A stretch of 64,000 nucleotides of DNA from Halomonas sp. SpR8 (GCF_031010195.1 NZ_JAUAMC010000001.1:1-64000); one strand, 5' to 3'; positions 25,286 through 34,694 are shown, numbered from the stretch's first letter. The notes: generated by a model not told the origin, from the letters alone. Program-made: numbers and translations.

Positions 25286-26897
25286 CGGGGTACCACACGT
25301 AATTCCAGGTTTCGGTCACCGGTTCGCCGTTTAAGGTGAGCCTGAGACGAACATCGCTGGGCTGGCCGCTGTCGGGTAGCCGGAAACTAGCTCGCCATCC
25401 ACTGTTAGGCAGTGCGGTGACTTGAGGCAGTAAAACCTCACCTTGCTGGGTGCTGATGTCTAATTCGACCGGCTGGTCGGCAGTAATATCGGCTAACACG
25501 CCGCCTTGGAAATCGACAATAAACTGACGCTGCTCGCTGGCCGCTGAGTCCGTTTGCCCCGGTCCTGCTGCGCTGCCATGGCGGGTGCGAATGGCGCGGC
25601 CAAGCGTATGCTCCTCGGGCTGGCTGTTCAACGTGAAGGTGCGGTAGTGAAGGCGGCGTGATTCGCCGGCGTCTAATGTGTCGTCTGCTACCCAGTAAGC
25701 GACGATGTTGTCGTGGGTTTCATCGGGTGTGGGGATTTCAACCAGCTCGACATGCCCGGGGCCCCATTCGCTAAGCGGCTCGACCCACTGGCTGGGGCGG
25801 CGATGGTACTGAGCTTCGGTATCCAAGTAGCGATTAAAATCACGCTCCCGCTGCATCAGGCCAAAGCCGTGGGGAGACGCGTCGCTAAATGTCGAAGTTC
25901 GCACATGTGCTGGGTTGCTAAGCGGCCGCCAAATCCACTCATCACTGCCGGTATGCATCAGTAGGCCATCGGAGTCGTGCACTTGGGGGCGGAAGTCGTC
26001 CGGACGCTCGCGACTTGCCTCACCGTAAGTGAACATACTGGTGAGGGGCGCTACGCCCAGCTTGGCAATGTCTTCACGGGCAAACAGTTCGGCTTCGACT
26101 TCTACTTGGGTATTGTCGCCCGGTGTGAGAATAAATCGATAGGCACCGCTGACCGAGGGGCTATTCATCAGCGCCAGTAACTCAAATTGATCGGCATCGG
26201 CGTCGGGTTTATACAGCCAGAACTCGCGAAATGAAGGAAACTCTTCGCCTTCAACTGAGGCGGTATCAATGGCTAACCCGCGCGTCGATAACCCGTAAAC
26301 TTGATCGCGCCCCACCAGTCGGAAATAACTCGCGCCGAGGAATACGGCAAACTCGTCGTTGTATTCATCGCTGTTTAACGGGTAGTGGAGGCGAAATCCC
26401 GCGTGGTCGCTACCGGTTAGGTCCTGCTCTTTAAGCTTCTCGGCATTGCCATCGTAGGAGTAGTTATCTGATGAAAAGGGCAGGGGAGAGGCGCTGTCGT
26501 TTTCAATAATGTTCAGAGCAATGGGGGTTTGAAAAATAAAACCGCTATGAAAGAGCTGTAAACTAAAAGGGCTCTCGTCTTGCCAGTAGGCATGCTCAGG
26601 ATCAAAACGAATTTGCCGATAAGTATCGTAGTCAATGTCGCGCAATGCCTGGGGCAATGGCTCTTCAGGGGGCTGGTAGGTCTCTTCAGCTAGCTGCTGG
26701 GCGCGCTCAATCACAGCACTAAAATGACGATCGTCTGCGGCAAAAGCGGTGGAGGCTAGCGTGCATCCGAATAAAACCATGCACTGTCCAGTCATCCACC
26801 GTCCAGGCTGCCATCTACCCATCCGCCGTCTATCAGCTTCTTGCCTATCAATTTCTTGGCAATCAACTTCATGTTTATCAATAACGTTAACAAGCAT
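25278..26897 (-). CDS. Periplasmic glucan biosynthesis protein (OpgG/OpgD family)
   Basis: A 539-residue MdoG-family protein. From residue about 65 it carries the family blocks RFDPEHAYWQDESPFSLQLFH, GASYFRLVGRDQVYGLSTRGLAIDTA, EFPSFREFWLYKP and GFGLMQRERDFNRYLD. The signal peptide ends near STAFAADD but follows an unusual hydrophilic head of about 40 residues, including four I/V-D-x-x-E style repeats. The ATG at 26897 is chosen for its GGAAGGG site; an internal ATG nearer the signal peptide is possible. OpgG acts on osmoregulated periplasmic glucans made by OpgH, but no opgH is in this window. OpgG and OpgD cannot be told apart here. Confidence 0.88.
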   Translation of the reverse strand: MLVNVIDKHEVDCQEIDRQEADRRRMGRWQPGRWMTGQCMVLFGCTLASTAFAADDRHFSAVIERAQQLAEETYQPPEEPLPQALRDIDYDTYRQIRFDPEHAYWQDESPFSLQLFHSGFIFQTPIALNIIENDSASPLPFSSDNYSYDGNAEKLKEQDLTGSDHAGFRLHYPLNSDEYNDEFAVFLGASYFRLVGRDQVYGLSTRGLAIDTASVEGEEFPSFREFWLYKPDADADQFELLALMNSPSVSGAYRFILTPGDNTQVEVEAELFAREDIAKLGVAPLTSMFTYGEASRERPDDFRPQVHDSDGLLMHTGSDEWIWRPLSNPAHVRTSTFSDASPHGFGLMQRERDFNRYLDTEAQYHRRPSQWVEPLSEWGPGHVELVEIPTPDETHDNIVAYWVADDTLDAGESRRLHYRTFTLNSQPEEHTLGRAIRTRHGSAAGPGQTDSAASEQRQFIVDFQGGVLADITADQPVELDISTQQGEVLLPQVTALPNSGWRASFRLPDSGQPSDVRLRLTLNGEPVTETWNYVWYPDE

Positions 26898-27121
26898 GGG
26901 CGATATCCCTTCCGGTGAAGGCTTGCAAATTGCGTGGTGTATAACCCAGCAAAACGTGAAATTTTTACACAATATCTATACGATAAATCAAAACAGTACA
27001 TGATTGTTGTGCTTCTCATCAGCCCTGTCCCCTGTTCTTGATAACGCCTCTCTGTGGGACAGAACACTGATAGGTCAGGCCTATGACACTGTAAGCTAAA
27101 GCAGGCACAAATGAGAATCCG

Positions 27122-28756
27122 ATGAGCCGATTATTGTTGACGGTCCTAATGCTGAATTGCTTACTCATCGCGCCGCTATGGTGGCGATTCGGCGAGATAA
27201 GCGCGTATTTAATTGCTTGGGAGGCGCTAATTGTTGCGCCGTTAATGCTACTGCTCCCTGTAGGCCGCGCGCGCCGGTTACTAGGGATTGGGCTTGTCAG
27301 TTGGGTACTGCTGGCCACCGCCGCGAACTTGGGCAGTGCCGCTACCCACATGGCCTTTGCCCGGCCACTCAACCTATATCTAGATGTGCCCCTGCTGCGC
27401 TCTATTTATCACCTGTTAGTAGGCAATGTAGGTCAGCTTTTAGCCGTGTGTGCAGTGCTGGCGGCGATTGGTTTGCTGCTGGGTATTATCGTGGGCTTGG
27501 TGAAACTACTGCTGCCGCCGCTCGCTTATCCACTTAAACGGCTGCCAGGCGCGGCCGCGTTAATGCTGTTGGTGGTTGCTACTTGCTGCGCTGCGCTGGA
27601 GCTTTATGGCGTGAGACTGGTGGATGGCGCGCGTTTGCCGATGGTCAATATCACCCGTTTTCAGTGGCAGCAAGTAACAGACACCCATGCTGCGCGGCTG
27701 GACTTTACAGCTGAGCTGGAAGCGTCGCCAATAGAAGCACAGCCGCTACCAGGACTTGAAGGGCGCAATGTGTTGCTGACCTTTATTGAGTCCTACGGTG
27801 TCTCGGCACTCGACGATACGCGCTATGCAGACGTTCTACTTCCCACTCTTATGGAACTGCAGCAGCGCCTCGATGAGCGCGACCTCCATGTTGTCTCGGG
27901 GATGTTGGAATCGCCGATTCGCGGCGGGCAATCCTGGCTTGCCCACGCAACGGCGCTCAGCGGGCGCTGGATTGATAATCAGCTCTGGTACCGGCTGATG
28001 TTAGACAGCGAGCACACCACCTTGATTGATGACTTCAGCGCCACCGGGCAACGCACTTTGAGCGTCATGCCTGCCATTACCATGGCGTGGCCGGAAGGGG
28101 ACGCCTACGGTTTCGATGATATTGCTTCGGCAAGCGATATCGATTACGCCGGGCCAGCGCTTAACTGGGTGACCATGCCTGATCAGTTCACCCTTGATTA
28201 CACCCAGCGCCACCTGCTGGGCGAGACGCCGGTGTTTGCTCAGCTAGCCCTGATCTCCAGCCATGCGCCCTGGACGCCGATTCTGCCGGTATTGGATGAC
28301 TGGTCATCCATTGAGGACGGGCGCATCTTTGCCCCTTGGGAGACGGCGGGCGACCCGCCTGAAGTGTTGTGGCAGGACATCGAGCGAATTCGCGATCACT
28401 ATGCATGGTCGGTAGACTACGCTGTGAAAGTCACCGGCCGCTGGGCTGAGCGCGTGGTGGACGACAACACGCTATTGATTGTACTGGGTGATCATCAGGC
28501 GGCGCCGCTGATTACTGGCGATAACGCCAGTGGCGCGGTGCCGGTGCATATTATTAGCGGCGATCCCGCGCTATTGGCACCGTTTGAGGCGCGTGGGTTT
28601 ATCCCCGGCACCTTGCCCGCGCTTGATCAAGCCGCTGAGGCCCCCAGAATGAACCAGTTGCGCCACTGGATGCAGGCCGATTTTGGTGAGTCAGAATCGG
28701 AAATAGAGGAAGAGAGCCGCTCGGCCACAAGTACGACCATAAGGACAGCACCATGA
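27122..28756 (+). CDS. Membrane-anchored sulfatase/phosphotransferase (alkaline phosphatase superfamily)
   Basis: A 544-residue protein with four or five membrane segments in the first 170 residues, then a periplasmic sulfatase-fold domain. FIESYGVSAL near residue 222, GGQSWLAHATALSG near residue 270 (the position of the catalytic Ser/Thr nucleophile) and LGDHQAAPL near residue 455 match the LTA synthase/OpgB/EptA superfamily. Next to an OpgG homologue it may add a phospho-substituent to glucans, as OpgB does, but this is inference. The stop overlaps the manC start (ATGA). Confidence 0.82.
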   Translation: MSRLLLTVLMLNCLLIAPLWWRFGEISAYLIAWEALIVAPLMLLLPVGRARRLLGIGLVSWVLLATAANLGSAATHMAFARPLNLYLDVPLLRSIYHLLVGNVGQLLAVCAVLAAIGLLLGIIVGLVKLLLPPLAYPLKRLPGAAALMLLVVATCCAALELYGVRLVDGARLPMVNITRFQWQQVTDTHAARLDFTAELEASPIEAQPLPGLEGRNVLLTFIESYGVSALDDTRYADVLLPTLMELQQRLDERDLHVVSGMLESPIRGGQSWLAHATALSGRWIDNQLWYRLMLDSEHTTLIDDFSATGQRTLSVMPAITMAWPEGDAYGFDDIASASDIDYAGPALNWVTMPDQFTLDYTQRHLLGETPVFAQLALISSHAPWTPILPVLDDWSSIEDGRIFAPWETAGDPPEVLWQDIERIRDHYAWSVDYAVKVTGRWAERVVDDNTLLIVLGDHQAAPLITGDNASGAVPVHIISGDPALLAPFEARGFIPGTLPALDQAAEAPRMNQLRHWMQADFGESESEIEEESRSATSTTIRTAP

Positions 28757-30162
28757 TTCAGCCGATAATATTGAGCGGTGGCAGCGGTACGCGGCTGTGG
28801 CCGCTCTCTCGGGAGCAGATGCCCAAACAGTTTTTGCGCTTGACCTCATCCCATAGCCTGCTTCAGCAAACGCTTAGCCGTTTGGCCGGGATAACCACCG
28901 CTGCGCCCATGTTGATGGGGCATCATAGCCATCGCTTTTTAATGGCCGAACAGCTGCGCGAAATGGATCAAACGGCGACCCTGGTGCTTGAGCCAGAAGG
29001 ACGCAATACCGCCCCGGCGATTGCCTGTGCGGCGCTGCTGGCGCGTCAGGCTGGTGATGACCCGCTGTTGCTGGTGCTCCCCGCTGACCATGTGATTGGC
29101 GATGTACAGGCGTTTGAGCACAGCGTTGAACTCGCCGCCCCGTTAGCCGAAGCGGGTTATCTGGTGACCTTCGGTGTCGTACCCACACAGCCCGAAACCG
29201 GCTACGGCTATATTGCCTGTGGTGATCCGCTGGAAGGCGGCCATCACCTTGCGGCGTTTATTGAAAAGCCCGACGCCAAGCGCGCCACACAATTGGTTGA
29301 GAGCGGCGACTATCTGTGGAACAGCGGCATGTTTTTGCTGCGTGCTTCCAGCTATTTAGCCCAGTTAAAGCGACTACAGCCAGCCATGCTTGAAGCTTGC
29401 GCAGAGGCAGTTAGCGGCGCGCACCGTGACTTGGATTTTCTACGCCTGGGCGAAGAGGCCTTTCGCCGCTGCCCGGCGGACTCTATCGACTATGCGGTAA
29501 TGGAGCACTGTGAGCATGCCGCCGTCGTGCCGTTGGCCGCGCAGTGGAGCGATATCGGCAGCTTTGATGCGCTGTGGGCTATTGCTGAGCCCGACCCAGC
29601 GGGCAACGCCGCCCAGGGCGACACTTGGTTGACCGATACACAGAATTCGCTGGTGTTGGCCGAGCACCGCTTGGTGGCCACGCTGGGGGTGCAAAATCTA
29701 ATCGTGGTGGAGACCTCGGACAGCGTGCTGGTGGTCCACCGTGATCAGGCGCAGCAGGTCAAACAACTGGTGGCGTCGCTTGCCAAGGCGGGGCGCAGCG
29801 AGCCGAGTTTGGCATCCCAGGTGCAGCGCCCTTGGGGCAGTTTCCAGGCGGTGGATAGCGGCCAACGCTATCAGGTCAAGCGGATTACCGTGAAGCCTGG
29901 CGGGCGGCTGTCGCTACAGCGCCACCATCACCGCGCTGAGCATTGGGTGGTCGTCAGCGGCACGGCGCGGGTAACGCTTGAAGAGCGTAGTTTCTTGATC
30001 AGTGAAAACCAGTCGGCCTACATCCCCATTGGGGCGCTTCATCGGCTGGAAAACACCGGCAAGATTCCTTTAGAACTGATAGAAGTGCAGTCGGGAAGCT
30101 ACCTGGGTGAAGACGACATCGAGCGCTTAGACGATGTTTACGCTCGTGATAGCAATGAATGA
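28753..30162 (+). CDS. manC: Mannose-1-phosphate guanylyltransferase/mannose-6-phosphate isomerase
   Basis: A 469-residue type II bifunctional enzyme. The N-terminal nucleotidyltransferase has SGGSGTRLWPLSREQMPKQF and FIEKPDAKRA; the C-terminal cupin isomerase domain has QRPWGSFQAVDSG and QRHHHRAEHWVVVSGTA. It makes GDP-mannose for exopolysaccharide or O-antigen. It is translationally coupled to the sulfatase-like gene, suggesting a shared role in an envelope polysaccharide, although no other polysaccharide genes are visible nearby. No terminator was found in the 48 bases after it. Confidence 0.94.
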   Translation: MIQPIILSGGSGTRLWPLSREQMPKQFLRLTSSHSLLQQTLSRLAGITTAAPMLMGHHSHRFLMAEQLREMDQTATLVLEPEGRNTAPAIACAALLARQAGDDPLLLVLPADHVIGDVQAFEHSVELAAPLAEAGYLVTFGVVPTQPETGYGYIACGDPLEGGHHLAAFIEKPDAKRATQLVESGDYLWNSGMFLLRASSYLAQLKRLQPAMLEACAEAVSGAHRDLDFLRLGEEAFRRCPADSIDYAVMEHCEHAAVVPLAAQWSDIGSFDALWAIAEPDPAGNAAQGDTWLTDTQNSLVLAEHRLVATLGVQNLIVVETSDSVLVVHRDQAQQVKQLVASLAKAGRSEPSLASQVQRPWGSFQAVDSGQRYQVKRITVKPGGRLSLQRHHHRAEHWVVVSGTARVTLEERSFLISENQSAYIPIGALHRLENTGKIPLELIEVQSGSYLGEDDIERLDDVYARDSNE

Positions 30163-30210
30163 CAGGGCTGGAATGACAGTTCTTAATTGACGGGTCTTAA
30201 GTGAAAGAGC

Positions 30211-30561
30211 TTACCAAAGCCAGCTAGCGGGGCGCGCCGGTGGCCGCCCTTTGCGTACATCGACCCAGCCAAGCACGCCGCGCACCCCCAGCCATACCGC
30301 TAGCAGCGGCCAGAGCAAGGTGCCAATCATTACAATGCTCAGCAAAAAAGCAATGCCGGCATACAGCGTGCCGATCCAGAAGGTGCGGATTAGGTAGCGG
30401 TAATGCTGCTGTAGCCACGGCGCGGCATCTCTACGGTAGACATAGGCAATTATTACTCCAATCAGCAGAGTGATATTGGCGGTAATAATGCCCGCCAGAT
30501 AAAGCGCGTAAACAATTTGCGGCGGGCGTGTTTCATCGCCAGAAGTGCTGTTTTGCGTCAT
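30211..30561 (-). CDS. DUF4870-like small membrane protein (copy a)
   Basis: A 116-residue protein with three hydrophobic segments and the motif YRYLIRTFWIGTLYAGI. It is clearly paralogous to the protein encoded at 31549-31938 (both share GVIIAYVY/GVIIAYMY and RYxIRTFWIG). The ATG at 30561 follows AAGAG; the longer open frame would run into the acyltransferase gene. Its function is unknown; it is the last gene of a three-gene minus-strand group. Confidence 0.75.
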   Translation of the reverse strand: MTQNSTSGDETRPPQIVYALYLAGIITANITLLIGVIIAYVYRRDAAPWLQQHYRYLIRTFWIGTLYAGIAFLLSIVMIGTLLWPLLAVWLGVRGVLGWVDVRKGRPPARPASWLW

Positions 30562-30610
30562 CGGTAAGCTCTTATCAATAAAGCTGAAAGTGATTAATGA
30601 AATCGGCGAA

Positions 30611-31546
30611 CTAATAAAGGCGGTAGTCGCGGTAGTTGGCGAGTTTTTGCTGCTCCTGCACCACTTTGCGGTAGCGCTTGTACTCCCACTGATATTGCGC
30701 GGGGGCCAGCGCAATCGCAGCCTCTACACTGGCATTGACACCGGTGGCAGACTCTACGTCGTCTGCGCTATAGACCCGCTCATCGGCATCTAAAAAGTGA
30801 ATCTCAAAACCCTTTCCCGGAATGCGCAGCGCTACGCCTGTGACGACGCTTGCCTGGGTGCGGGCCACCAGTTTAGGCAGCAGCGTGGCGGTATAGGCGT
30901 CGCGGCTGAAGAACGGTGCGAAAACGCCGCTGCCCCAATCGGGCTCTTGATCAGGCAGGATGCCAATCGCTTCGCTGCGTTTAAGCGCTTTAAGCAGCGC
31001 TGCGACGCCGCGCGGATTAGTCGGAACGAGACGAGCGCCCATGCGTTCACGGCCATGTCGAATGACTGGATCAAGGGCGGCGATTTTGGGCGGCTCATAC
31101 ATGGCGGTAAAAGGGAAATGGCTCGAGAGCCAGAAGTTAAGCACCTCCCAATTACCAAAGTGGGGAGCGAGCACAATGACTCCTCGCCCCTCGGCGCGCG
31201 CGCTATCGAGCTTGTCGCGCCCGTTGACCGCTAAAATGCCGGCCTCGACTTGTTGAGGTTCTGCCATCCAGGCGTGGCCTAGCTCTAACATTGTGGCCGT
31301 CGAGTGGCGCAAGCTTTGCTGGGCAAGCGTCTTACGTTCTGGAGCAGAGAGATGCGGGTAAACAACGGCTAGGTTGCGCTCGGTCACTTCGCGCTCACGC
31401 TTATTAAAGCGGTAAACCAGTGGCCCTAGCGCTGAAGAGACGCGCCACAGCCGCGTGAGCGGCCAGCGCGATAACGTGCGCCATAGCCAGCTGATCGCAC
31501 TGGCTTTGGAGTAACGCTCGCGGGCGTTACCTGTTTGTAGAGCCAT
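30611..31546 (-). CDS. Lipid A biosynthesis lauroyl-type acyltransferase (LpxL/HtrB family)
   Basis: A 311-residue inner-membrane acyltransferase. The catalytic H-x4-D/E motif is APHFGNWEVLNF near residue 127, and the family blocks GARLVPTNPRGVAALLKALK and GILPDQEPDWGSGVFAPFFSRDA-like region follow. It transfers a secondary acyl chain to Kdo2-lipid A or a related lipid. The start lies two bases after the preceding DUF4870-like stop with a weak ribosome site, so translation probably depends on coupling. LpxL, LpxM and LpxP are not separable by eye. Confidence 0.88.
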   Translation of the reverse strand: MALQTGNARERYSKASAISWLWRTLSRWPLTRLWRVSSALGPLVYRFNKREREVTERNLAVVYPHLSAPERKTLAQQSLRHSTATMLELGHAWMAEPQQVEAGILAVNGRDKLDSARAEGRGVIVLAPHFGNWEVLNFWLSSHFPFTAMYEPPKIAALDPVIRHGRERMGARLVPTNPRGVAALLKALKRSEAIGILPDQEPDWGSGVFAPFFSRDAYTATLLPKLVARTQASVVTGVALRIPGKGFEIHFLDADERVYSADDVESATGVNASVEAAIALAPAQYQWEYKRYRKVVQEQQKLANYRDYRLY

Positions 31547-31548
31547 TG

Positions 31549-31938
31549 TTAAAACAACCAGGAGTCTACGTTAGAGGGTGCGCGGTGCTCTTGTAGCCCT
31601 TTGAAGCCTTTAACACAGCGAATAATCAGCCAAACGGCAAGCGCTAGCAGCAACGGAAAGCCGATCAATATCAGCGTTAAGATCGAGAACACGATGCCAT
31701 AGACCAGCCCTATCCAAAACGTACGAATCTGATAGCGGTAGTGTTCGTCCAGCCATACGGGGCCTTTGCCTTTATACATGTAAGCGATAATCACGCCGAT
31801 AATGGAGGTAAAGCCCAGGATGAAACTGGCGAGGTAGAGCGCATAGTTGACCATTGCCATGGTGGTGTCGGGCTGATGGCGCTGCTCTTTACTGACGATT
31901 TCGCCATCGATGGGCGAATCATTGGCGTTATCACTCAT
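31549..31938 (-). CDS. DUF4870-like small membrane protein (copy b)
   Basis: A 129-residue protein with a 25-residue hydrophilic head and three hydrophobic segments. It contains YRYQIRTFWIGLVYGIVF and ends SNVDSWLF, parallel to the SWLW end of copy a. Together the two copies bracket the lipid A acyltransferase gene. Function is unknown; the genes are probably co-transcribed. Confidence 0.77.
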   Translation of the reverse strand: MSDNANDSPIDGEIVSKEQRHQPDTTMAMVNYALYLASFILGFTSIIGVIIAYMYKGKGPVWLDEHYRYQIRTFWIGLVYGIVFSILTLILIGFPLLLALAVWLIIRCVKGFKGLQEHRAPSNVDSWLF

Positions 31939-32064
31939 AGCGTTTCCCTTGGGTAGGATGTTGGTAATTGCAAAATCAAAAATGCCGTATTGCGAGCCGT
32001 CGCTGGGTGCATCTCAGCGGGTGCTATTAAGGTGATATGATAACGTGCGAAAGCTTCCTTGGCA

Positions 32065-32448
32065 TTAGCGTGTCGCGGGACGGCATATCTCTAATAGATT
32101 GCCGTCGGGGTCGCGCAGGTAAAGCGACTCAATCGGTCCATTGGCACCCTGACGGGCGACGGGTCCTAGCTCCACTTCGATATCCAGCGCGTCTAAATGC
32201 TGCTTGAATTCGTCCAGCGGGAGCTGGCAACGCAAACATAAATCCAGGCTGCCGGGGGTGGGCGTCGCTGAAATAGGCGCGATGTCGGTGTCGGTTTGAT
32301 GCAGGCGTAACGCGGTATCGCCCAGCATTAAATCGACTCGCTGGGCATCGCGATAGCGAACGTCTAACCCAAGCACGCGTGAGTAAAAATCTACGGCGCG
32401 ACCCATATCGGTCACAGTAACAACGAGATGATCCAGGCCTGATAGCAT
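32065..32448 (-). CDS. VOC-family (glyoxalase/fosfomycin-resistance-like) protein
   Basis: A 127-residue protein of the vicinal-oxygen-chelate fold with two beta-alpha-beta-beta-beta halves. MLSGLDHLVVTVTDMGRAVD carries the first metal His, and YLRDPDGNLLEICRP supplies the terminal Glu. It is most like the virulence-protein/glyoxalase-type small VOC proteins. AAGGAAAG precedes the ATG at 32448. The substrate is unknown. It is divergent from a methyltransferase gene beginning 43 bases away. Confidence 0.82.
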   Translation of the reverse strand: MLSGLDHLVVTVTDMGRAVDFYSRVLGLDVRYRDAQRVDLMLGDTALRLHQTDTDIAPISATPTPGSLDLCLRCQLPLDEFKQHLDALDIEVELGPVARQGANGPIESLYLRDPDGNLLEICRPATR

Positions 32449-32491
32449 GCCACTTTCCTTAATACGTAACGATAAGCCAGAGAATACGAAG

Positions 32492-33133
32492 ATGCGCTGC
32501 TGTCCGCTATGTGCGGGATCGACCACTGCGCTTTACCACCAGGATCGGCGTCGTGACTATTACCAGTGTGCCACGTGCAAGCTGGTATTTGTGCCCCCCG
32601 AGCAGCATTTGAGTGCCGAGGCTGAAAAGGCCGAATACGATAAGCATCAAAACTCGCCGCATGATACGGGATACCGGCGCTTTTTAGGGCGTTTATTTAC
32701 CCCGCTTTTAGCCAAGCTTGCTCCCAATGCCCGCGGGCTCGATTTTGGATCCGGGCCTGGACCGACGCTGTCGGTGATGTTCGAAGAGCAGGGGTATTCC
32801 ATGTCAATTTACGACCCTTTTTATGCCCCGGACGCCTCGGTGCTTGCCGACGACTATGACTTTATCACCGCCACAGAAGTCGTTGAGCACTTGTCGCAGC
32901 CTGGACAAGTGCTTTCTCAACTAGGGTCTCAACTGATAGCAGGCGGCTATCTGGGGCTGATGACCAAGCGGGTATCTTCCCCTGAAGCTTTTGCCCGCTG
33001 GCACTATATTTCGGATCCTACCCATGTCAGCTTTTTTAGCGAAGAGACCTTCCGTTGGTGGGCGCAAAAAAATAGTTTAGTGGTGGAATTTCCTGGGGCC
33101 GACACGGTTATTCTACACAAAACGCTAACGTGA
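32492..33133 (+). CDS. Class I SAM-dependent methyltransferase with N-terminal zinc ribbon
   Basis: A 213-residue protein. A short zinc ribbon opens it (RCCPLCAG then YYQCATCKLVFVP), followed by the methyltransferase domain with GLDFGSGPGPTLSVMF as motif I near residue 87 and ATEVVEHLSQPG further on. Proteins of this layout are found in small-molecule and polysaccharide pathways. The ATG at 32492 is chosen so the protein begins directly with the zinc ribbon; the longer frame overlaps the divergent VOC gene. The target is unknown. Confidence 0.82.
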   Translation: MRCCPLCAGSTTALYHQDRRRDYYQCATCKLVFVPPEQHLSAEAEKAEYDKHQNSPHDTGYRRFLGRLFTPLLAKLAPNARGLDFGSGPGPTLSVMFEEQGYSMSIYDPFYAPDASVLADDYDFITATEVVEHLSQPGQVLSQLGSQLIAGGYLGLMTKRVSSPEAFARWHYISDPTHVSFFSEETFRWWAQKNSLVVEFPGADTVILHKTLT

Positions 33134-33156
33134 AAAATTTTGACGTTAGAAAAGCA

Positions 33157-33184
33157 TTGACTTTGCTCATTTGAGGGCAATAAT
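33157..33184 (+). promoter_or_regulatory. Candidate sigma70 promoter upstream of the MFS gene
   Basis: TTGACT, a 16-base spacer and AATAAT lie 137 bases before the MFS start, in the 187-base gap after the methyltransferase. A tandem TTTGAACACTGCT repeat at about 33236-33275 lies downstream of it. The promoter call is from sequence match only. Confidence 0.4.
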
Positions 33185-33320
33185 TGCGCGCCGATATTCC
33201 AGCCTGACTCGATGCAACAGGTGAGATAGCGGCTATTTTGAACACTGCTTTGATACCAGTTTGAACACTGCTGGCAGCGTTTTTATTCCTGTTTCACTCC
33301 AGTAGGTAAGGTGAGGTTTC

Positions 33321-34694
33321 ATGTCGCGGCAACTGCTAGCCATGGCGCTGGCGCCCCTTTTAGGGCTATTCATCCTTGGGATTGGCAACGGTTTTCTTGC
33401 CACCTTAATCACTCTGCGCCTGGATGCCGCCGGTGAATCGGCCACGGTCATCGGTATTGTCTCGTCGGCTTACTTTATTGGCTTAGCCTTAGGCGCAATG
33501 GTGAATGACCGACTGTTGCTGCGTATTGGTCATATTCGTGCTTACGGTAGTTTTGCCTCATTAGTGGCCGTCACGGTGCTGCTACAGGGATTGTTCTTTG
33601 ACCCCTGGGCTTGGTTTGTGCTGCGCCTAATTGGCGGCTGGGCCACGGTAGGGGTTTATCTAGTCATTGAAAGCTGGCTGCTCACCGCCGGTGATCAAAA
33701 AGTCCGCGGCCGCCTGCTGGCGCTGTATATGATTTCGCTTTATGCCGCCGGTGTGTTAGGGCAACTACTGCTGGGTGTAACCAATGCCATGGGCGTCACC
33801 GCGCCCTTTATGGTGATTGGCCTACTGGCCTCGCTCTCTGTGCTGCCCATGGCGATGATCCCCCGCGTATCGCCAATTATGGAGCATGCCGAACCATTGC
33901 CACCCCACCGTTTGATTACGCTGACGCCCACTGGCGTGATGGGCAGCTTAGGTTCTGGCATGGTAGTGGCCGCGGCGTACTCACTGTTGCCGCTTTATCT
34001 TCAGCGTATTGGCATGACGGTCAGTCAAGTGGGCCAGATGATGGCGGTGGTGATCCTGGGTGCCATGCTGCTGCAGTACCCGATTGGCCGCTGGTCGGAC
34101 CGCCATGATCGGCAAATGGTGCTGATCGGCATTAGCGGTTTTTGTGTGCTGATCTCAGCGGCGATGCTCTGGCTGCCACTTTCGACGCCAATGCTGGCGC
34201 TGCTGCTGTTCTTGCTTGGCGGTGGGGTATTTGCGCTTTACCCGGTGGCAGTGAGTCATGCCGCCGACCGGGCGCCCGCAGGAGCACTGGTGCGCATGAG
34301 CCAGGGCCTACTGCTGATCAACTCGATCGGTGCCACGGTCAGCCCGCTGATGATCTCCCCGGTGATGACGGTGATGGGCGATGCGGGACTGTTCTGGGCT
34401 TTCGGTTCACTTAGTCTATTTTTTGTCATGTTCTTTTCCTGGCGCCGTAGTGTGCGCCCAGCGCCGGTACCTGTGGCACCGTTTACAGCTACCACGCCGA
34501 TGACCGCTGCAGGTGCTGAGCTGGTGGTCACTGAAGAGCTGATACAGGGGGCGCTGGAGCACGAACACTTGGAGGATCTCTCCGATGCCGTATGGGATGT
34601 GGACGTTGCTGAACCTGTGGTTGGGCCACCCGCAGAAGATGAGAGCCATATCACTTACTATGATGATGTAGAGCAAGTAGACGAGCGAAAATAA
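33321..34694 (+). CDS. MFS transporter (YcaD-like) with acidic C-terminal tail
   Basis: A 457-residue major facilitator with 12 hydrophobic segments. The loop 2-3 motif appears as GAMVNDRLLLRIGHIRAY and a second-half copy as YPIGRWSDRHDRQ. The organisation and length to about residue 385 resemble the YcaD group. A hydrophilic acidic tail of about 70 residues (rich in Asp, Glu and Val) follows, unusual for the family and perhaps a halophile trait. The substrate is unknown. GTGAGG precedes the ATG. Confidence 0.85.
   Translation: MSRQLLAMALAPLLGLFILGIGNGFLATLITLRLDAAGESATVIGIVSSAYFIGLALGAMVNDRLLLRIGHIRAYGSFASLVAVTVLLQGLFFDPWAWFVLRLIGGWATVGVYLVIESWLLTAGDQKVRGRLLALYMISLYAAGVLGQLLLGVTNAMGVTAPFMVIGLLASLSVLPMAMIPRVSPIMEHAEPLPPHRLITLTPTGVMGSLGSGMVVAAAYSLLPLYLQRIGMTVSQVGQMMAVVILGAMLLQYPIGRWSDRHDRQMVLIGISGFCVLISAAMLWLPLSTPMLALLLFLLGGGVFALYPVAVSHAADRAPAGALVRMSQGLLLINSIGATVSPLMISPVMTVMGDAGLFWAFGSLSLFFVMFFSWRRSVRPAPVPVAPFTATTPMTAAGAELVVTEELIQGALEHEHLEDLSDAVWDVDVAEPVVGPPAEDESHITYYDDVEQVDERK

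Noticed and set aside
33236-33275. Tandem TTTGAACACTGCT repeat before the MFS gene
   Set aside because: Only two imperfectly spaced copies; too short to call a repeat family or operator.
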